DNA from: an uncultured Saprospiraceae bacterium
GTDB taxonomy: Bacteria; Bacteroidota; Bacteroidia; Chitinophagales; Saprospiraceae
Reading direction: 5' to 3'
DNA length: 64,000 nucleotides
Assembly: GCA_937926205.1 (NCBI GenBank)
Contig: CALEYL010000018.1
Coordinates: 97,880 to 161,879 of the forward strand
The notes under the pieces were generated by a model, which worked only from the letters and a program-made list of their open reading frames with translations, ran no database searches and was not told where the DNA came from. How positions within the stretch are numbered: the stretch's first letter is position 1; each line of letters begins with the position of its first letter. Of the stretch, positions 59,652 through 64,000 are shown piece after piece. The position numbers and the translations under genes were made by a program.

Positions 59652-61607
59652 GTGATTTCTCAAAAAAGCGTACAGGAAATTTTGGACACCGTGAAGGTAG
59701 AAGAAGTTATTCAGGACTTCGTCAACCTGCGGCGGCGCGGCGTTAACCTGATCGGGTTGTGTCCTTTCCACAATGAAAAAACGCCTTCTTTTAATGTTTC
59801 TCCTTCCAAAAACATCTTCAAGTGTTTTGGCTGCGGAAAAGGTGGCGATGCCGTACAGTTTTTGATTGAACACGAGCATTTTACTTTTGCCGAGGCTTTA
59901 CTTTACCTCGCGAAGAAATACAATATTGAAGTTGAGGAAACTGCTGTTTCTCAGGAAGCGCTGGCCGAAAAACAGCATTTTGACAGTTTGTACATCGTCA
60001 ATCAGTTTGCTGCAGACTTTTATCAGGAACAACTTTTTGAAACAGATCGGGGAAAAAGTATTGGTAAAAGCTATTTCAAAGAGCGCGGTTTCCGTGACGA
60101 AACCCTCCGCCGGTTTGGTCTCGGGTTTGCCCCTAACCAGACTGATGCCCTGACTACAAAAGCAGTTGGCGCAGGCTACAACATCGAATTTCTGCGCAAT
60201 GTAGGCCTGACGACCCAATACGACCGGGATTTTTTCCGTGACCGGGTCATTTTCCCGATTCACAACCTTTCCGGAAAGATCATTGCTTTTGCCGGGCGCA
60301 TTTTGGTCAAAGATGTCAAAGCGCCGAAGTACATCAACTCGCCGGAAACAGAAATTTACAACAAAAGCAAAAGCCTTTATGGCGCTTTTTTTGCCAAAAG
60401 AGCCATCCGGCAGGAAGATGAATGCATCCTGGTTGAAGGATATACCGATGTCATCTCCCTCCATCAATCGGGCATCGAAAACGTGGTGGCCTCATCAGGT
60501 ACTTCACTCACGGTAGAGCAGGCCCGGCTCATCCGCCGATACACGCCGAACGTAAAAATATTGTACGACGGAGATTTTGCCGGCGTCAAAGCGGCCCTGC
60601 GGGGTATGGATATTCTGCTGGAACAGGATCTGAATGTAAAAATCGTCCTGCTCCCGGATGGAGAGGATCCTGATTCTTATCTCCAGCAGGTTGGCGTGGA
60701 GGCATTCAAATTGTACATCTCGGAATCAGCCCAGGACTTTATTGCGTTTCAGGCTGATCTGTTGATGAAAGAAGCCGGAAACGACCCTGTAAAAAAGGCC
60801 CATGTCATTAAGGACATCATCAGCAGTGTGGCCAAAATACCCGATCCCATTAAGCGGATGGTTTATATTCGCGAGTGCAGTCGCATTGCTCAGGTGAGTG
60901 AACAGGTACTCGTGAATGAGATGAATAAGCTGGTGATGCAACAGGTCAACAAAGCCGTTGCAGAGAAAGGGATGGCGCCGCCAAGCCCCGGAGAACTGGA
61001 AGCAGCAGGCATCACCCAGCGAGAACCCGTAGAATTAAAAACGGCTGAAACGCCTACAGCAGGGGATGAGTTTCAGGAAAAAGACATTGCCCGCATTTTG
61101 GTATCTGCAGGCGGAGAATGGCTGGATGAAGCAGCAAAAGTAACGGTTGCGCAATACGTGCTTTCCAACATAGAAGAAGTGCTTGACCATTTTGACAACA
61201 AACTTTATGGCCGCATAGCCAGAGATGTTTTGACCCAGGTCCTGGAGAAAAAAACAATCAGCCAGCAGTATTTTCTAAGCCATGAAGATATAGAAATTAA
61301 AAATTTTGCACTTGGTATCCTAACCTCTCCTTACGAATACAGCGAAAACTGGGAAAAGAAGTGGGATATCCATCTTCGCTGGCAAAAGGCGCCGGAAGCC
61401 AATTTTGACGAAGACAGCCGGCAGGGACTGGCTCGTTTTAAATTGAGAAAAATTGAACGCGTTTTGACTGAAAATCGCCAGAAAATAAAAGAACTGAGCG
61501 AAGCCGGCGATCATGCGCAGGTCCTTGCCTATATGAAAGTATTGCAGAAATTACTGGCTATGCGCAGCGAACTGGCTGCTCAGATGGGGGCCGTGGTGTT
61601 GAAGTAA
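59652..61607 (+). CDS. dnaG: DNA primase
   Basis: 651 residues from GTG 59652, the first start before the conserved ISQKSVQEILDTV. Zinc ribbon C37-P-F-H40 and C58-F-G-C61 (CPFHNEKTPSF, FKCFGCGKGGD); catalytic core with FFRDRVIFPIHN and the TOPRIM EGYTDVISLHQSG near 265; YDGDFAGVKAALRG and LPDGEDPDSYL bind metal. The C-terminal helicase-binding region is helical and less conserved. Makes RNA primers at the replication fork. Confidence 0.95.
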   Translation: MISQKSVQEILDTVKVEEVIQDFVNLRRRGVNLIGLCPFHNEKTPSFNVSPSKNIFKCFGCGKGGDAVQFLIEHEHFTFAEALLYLAKKYNIEVEETAVSQEALAEKQHFDSLYIVNQFAADFYQEQLFETDRGKSIGKSYFKERGFRDETLRRFGLGFAPNQTDALTTKAVGAGYNIEFLRNVGLTTQYDRDFFRDRVIFPIHNLSGKIIAFAGRILVKDVKAPKYINSPETEIYNKSKSLYGAFFAKRAIRQEDECILVEGYTDVISLHQSGIENVVASSGTSLTVEQARLIRRYTPNVKILYDGDFAGVKAALRGMDILLEQDLNVKIVLLPDGEDPDSYLQQVGVEAFKLYISESAQDFIAFQADLLMKEAGNDPVKKAHVIKDIISSVAKIPDPIKRMVYIRECSRIAQVSEQVLVNEMNKLVMQQVNKAVAEKGMAPPSPGELEAAGITQREPVELKTAETPTAGDEFQEKDIARILVSAGGEWLDEAAKVTVAQYVLSNIEEVLDHFDNKLYGRIARDVLTQVLEKKTISQQYFLSHEDIEIKNFALGILTSPYEYSENWEKKWDIHLRWQKAPEANFDEDSRQGLARFKLRKIERVLTENRQKIKELSEAGDHAQVLAYMKVLQKLLAMRSELAAQMGAVVLK

Positions 61608-61685
61608 TCGACATATATGCGCAGTTCAGATAATGGATTTCGTCGGGCAGATGGAACAAATGTTTTTGCGATGAGAGCATAAAAA

Positions 61686-61847
61686 TTGTTTTTACCACAT
61701 AGCAACATCAGCGTCTGTCACAACTTCTCAGATTAGACTGATTTTCTGCATAGACTGTGGCTGTTTTACCCGTAAATCTATGCGTTCTATCCCGCTGAAC
61801 GGGACAAGTTGTGAAAACACCTATTTGTATCTATGTGGTAAAAACAA
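61686..61847. repeat. 162-bp nested inverted-repeat element (MITE-like)
   Basis: Perfect 17-bp terminal inverted repeats (TTGTTTTTACCACATAG at 61686-61702, its complement at 61831-61847). Inside, nested perfect pairs TCACAACTT/AAGTTGTGA (61718-61726, 61806-61814) and GCATAGA/TCTATGC (61748-61754, 61777-61783), then a small stem TCCCG/CGGGA (61790-61804). No open frame and no clear target-site duplication. Lies between convergent genes, so it can also terminate both. Confidence 0.6.
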
Positions 61848-61861
61848 ATATCAATGACCGA

Positions 61862-63814
61862 CTACATTCGAATGACCTGCTTCGTTTGCACACCCGAGGG
61901 CGTTGTCAGCACACAGAGGTAAACACCTGGAGGTAGTTGGCCGGAAGCAAGGGATACTTTGTAGACTCCGGCATCCTTAAACAAGCCGTTTTCGATCAGG
62001 AGTACCGTTTTTCCGGTGATGTCCGTCAACTTCAGGTTGACCGCTGCTGCTTCGCTGAGTTCGTATTGAACAGTAGTCGATGCTTGCAAAGGGTTGGGGT
62101 AAACCTCAAAGTTCATGGGCGTGCGAATGTTTATCGGAGTGCTTTCCACTTTGTTTTTTACAACAACCGTTTCCGTGGGTGGCGGCGCTTCAAAAGTTGA
62201 GCGACTGTCGGCAAAAGGAACATCGCTGCCTGCAAAACGCGCTTCATCTTCTCCCTGGAATGGTGCGGCTCCGTTGCAATCAAAATTGGTTGCCCGGAAA
62301 TTGGCGCCGCTTCTCACTTCAAATCCCTCCTGGAGAATTACTTCATTGCCACCATTGTATACCACGTAGCTCACCGATCCGCTGATAAGTCGGTTAGACC
62401 TGACCGTGTTGGAAGCGTAAAACGTGGGTGCGCCGATTGTGACATCCTGCATAATGACAATATCATTTTGACAGGTTGGCTGCAACCAGTCACGCAGTCT
62501 CCGGTTGGCATTCGCTGCATTCCATGAAACATCAAAACGACCGTAGAAAGCCTCCTGGCCATTGCAGACATTATCAGCGTCGCCTCCGTGAAGCTGCCCA
62601 ATCACGCGGTGGTTGTTGTCGAAAATAACAGAGCCGGAAGACCCGCGTTGCATGCCGCCCCGGTCAAAGTCAATCCGCCAGTGTGTGTTTGGCGGTGTGG
62701 TTACGCCGTTATCCCAGTTGATGCTTCCGCCAAAACTGGTAATGGCGTCGTCGTCAAAGCTGATTTTTTTTACATCGCCTCTGGGGTGGTGAATGCCTGT
62801 GGCATTTGGAGAAAGTGTTGTACTTGTGGTCCAGCCAAGGTACACCATGCCCTGTCCTGCATCGAGATAGGGATCTTCCGTCAGGCGAAATAAAGCAAAG
62901 TCAGTTGCGGCGCGGTTGGCCACCAGGATGGCGCCCGTTGTCGATACAAAATTCGTTGGCTCGTCTTCCGGGTTGTCGCAGTCAGGACTTTCATAAAACC
63001 ACCAGAAGGACCAGGTTGAAGCGTTTGGATTGGTATTGGCATCCAGCGTACCCAGGCAGTGGTGGGCGGTCAGAAAATAAGGCGTATAATCTACGAGCGT
63101 ATTGTTAAGCATAGCTCCCGAACAAATGCGCGATCCGTCAACTACAATTAGTGCAACAGCTCTTTTTTCAAATTGCCAGTTATCGCCTTCCGGACAATTG
63201 ATATTGATGTGGCAGGTATCAGAGTCTTCAAAGGCCTTTTCTCCGTTGATGCGAATATGTCGGTAACCATGTACCACCTGAGAAATGGAAATTTCACCAG
63301 TTGCGTCAGCATGGGCCGGTTCGTAGTATTCGAGGATGATGTTATCACCGTAAACCAATCCGGTTGCATAGCCGATGCTTTGTCCTCTTGGCGAGTTGTT
63401 GTTTCTGGATGTGAAACCGCCAATCAGGTGCGTTTTTGCCTCGTTGTAGATGTACAGGGTTGCGCCGGAAGGCAGCCAGAATGCATCGTAGAGCAGGTTG
63501 ATGGATTTGGCGCCGGGAGATGAAATGGCCAGGCGCCAGATACGCCCGCCATTTGGCAACTTTGTCCAGGTGCCGGAATTCTCCATCGTAAAGCCTGCGT
63601 CCATTGGATAACCGAAGCGCATAGGAAGCCCTTTTGCTTCATCATCCAGGTCTTCCTGTTTGATTTTTTCCATTTGGATGCCGGGCATCGTGATGGATTC
63701 AACCGCCTCCTTTAGGGGTTCCTTCCAGGAACGGGGCGTACCCCCGATGTTGATCTGTGCCCACAGAGGGCTACCAGCGATCAGCAAAGTGATCAAAATG
63801 ATATAGTGTTTCAT
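61862..63814 (-). CDS. Secreted trypsin-like serine protease with T9SS sorting domain
   Basis: 650 residues. Signal 1-19 (ending LWAQ), an N-terminal region to about 210, then a chymotrypsin-fold protease of the lysyl-endopeptidase type: H252 in PYFLTAHHCLG, D305 in AATDFALFRL, S393 in QRGSSGSVIFD; further cysteines C201, C207, C231, C253 and C279 suggest disulfides. A spacer with VTIGAPTFYASNTVRSNRLISG follows, then the T9SS type A sorting domain (FEVYPNPLQASTTVQYEL to the end). Exported endopeptidase, cleavage preference unproven. Confidence 0.88.
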   Translation of the reverse strand: MKHYIILITLLIAGSPLWAQINIGGTPRSWKEPLKEAVESITMPGIQMEKIKQEDLDDEAKGLPMRFGYPMDAGFTMENSGTWTKLPNGGRIWRLAISSPGAKSINLLYDAFWLPSGATLYIYNEAKTHLIGGFTSRNNNSPRGQSIGYATGLVYGDNIILEYYEPAHADATGEISISQVVHGYRHIRINGEKAFEDSDTCHININCPEGDNWQFEKRAVALIVVDGSRICSGAMLNNTLVDYTPYFLTAHHCLGTLDANTNPNASTWSFWWFYESPDCDNPEDEPTNFVSTTGAILVANRAATDFALFRLTEDPYLDAGQGMVYLGWTTSTTLSPNATGIHHPRGDVKKISFDDDAITSFGGSINWDNGVTTPPNTHWRIDFDRGGMQRGSSGSVIFDNNHRVIGQLHGGDADNVCNGQEAFYGRFDVSWNAANANRRLRDWLQPTCQNDIVIMQDVTIGAPTFYASNTVRSNRLISGSVSYVVYNGGNEVILQEGFEVRSGANFRATNFDCNGAAPFQGEDEARFAGSDVPFADSRSTFEAPPPTETVVVKNKVESTPINIRTPMNFEVYPNPLQASTTVQYELSEAAAVNLKLTDITGKTVLLIENGLFKDAGVYKVSLASGQLPPGVYLCVLTTPSGVQTKQVIRM

Positions 63815-63850
63815 AATTGTTGTCTTTTGAGATGTGGATGAGAGAAGTCA

Positions 63851-63946
63851 GATGTTAGACATGGGATGTTAGACATGAGATGTTAGATGTTAGACATGAG
63901 ATGTTAGATATTAGACGTTAGACATGAGACGTTAGACATTAGATGC
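63851..63946. repeat. Imperfect tandem repeat upstream of the protease gene
   Basis: About seven copies of units like ATGTTAGACATGAG, with shortened forms (ATGTTAG, ATATTAG, ACGTTAG). Sits 36 bases beyond the protease start codon, in its upstream region. No spacers of unique sequence. Confidence 0.7.
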
Positions 63947-64000
63947 TAAGTGAATTAAATCGAAAACATATCATACATTTGTTTGCAAAAGAGCGAACAT

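Noticed and set aside
63851..63946. Possible CRISPR-like repeat array
   Set aside because: Units are about 14 bases, imperfect and contiguous, without unique spacers, and no cas gene is near.

Overview
The window reads as ordinary chromosome from a free-living member of the Bacteroidota, most likely the Saprospiria (Saprospiraceae/Lewinellaceae-like); the exact genus is inference. The reasons are four proteins with C-terminal type IX secretion (T9SS) sorting domains, a SprB-repeat adhesin, -7 boxes of the Bacteroidota form TAnnTTTG with a TTG 19 bp upstream where complete, mostly no Shine-Dalgarno sequence, a CxxxY-type CcmE, and a sigma/anti-sigma pair whose anti-sigma factor carries an outer-membrane barrel. 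No phage, plasmid, IS transposase, CRISPR array or tRNA was seen. One stable RNA gene is clear: the small SRP RNA (ffs) on the minus strand near 48.7 kb.

Layout. 1-8 kb: 3' end of a SprB-repeat adhesin, an exported superoxide dismutase, a CopA-type copper ATPase behind a long hairpin, a metallophosphoesterase, a methyltransferase, a Rossmann oxidoreductase and an aldose-1-epimerase-like gene. 8-13.4 kb: minus-strand cytochrome c maturation genes ccmE-ccmF followed by a DUF2520 gene, divergent from ftsE, then rfbC. 13.5-21 kb: HlyD-type adaptor, Wzi/RemB-like outer-membrane protein, CoA transferase, iron-type solute-binding lipoprotein, M1 peptidase. 21.5-26.4 kb: two glycosyltransferases, coupled to a ribB whose cyclohydrolase half has lost its zinc ligands, a VTC-domain gene and a YciO/Sua5 gene. 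26.4-33.4 kb: MoxR/ChlI-like AAA ATPase, Met-rich lipoprotein with a small partner, dapB, mutS, and a ferredoxin with overlapping divergent promoters. 33.4-39.4 kb: ECF sigma with a dual-membrane anti-sigma, a barrel protein with duplicated motif, a LVIVD lipoprotein and a T9SS esterase. 39.4-40.1 kb: a 656-bp gene-free gap with a sigma-54-like promoter and several hairpins. 40-48.8 kb: DUF819 membrane protein, an unusual Clp-family unfoldase, a T9SS FG-GAP protein, dinB, a transaldolase-family gene and ffs. 48.9-53 kb: ECF sigma with a mini anti-sigma-like protein, sdaA and small membrane proteins. 53-64 kb: oligopeptidase B, MATE transporter, aroK, the DUF1573-yajC-ybbR-dnaG cluster, a 162-bp terminal-inverted-repeat element, and a T9SS trypsin-like protease.

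How the genes fit together. Most are housekeeping or envelope functions: heme attachment to cytochromes (ccmE/ccmF), copper and superoxide defence (copA, sod), cell division/envelope (ftsE), DNA replication and repair (dnaG, mutS, dinB), protein export (yajC, ffs) and amino-acid metabolism (dapB, aroK, sdaA). No single cluster looks like a complete novel defence or secretion system. The parts that stand out are the ECF/dual-membrane anti-sigma pair, the unfoldase with an altered first ATPase site, the RibB fusion with a dead-looking second domain, and three non-coding structures (2379-2460, 39667-39930, 61686-61847).
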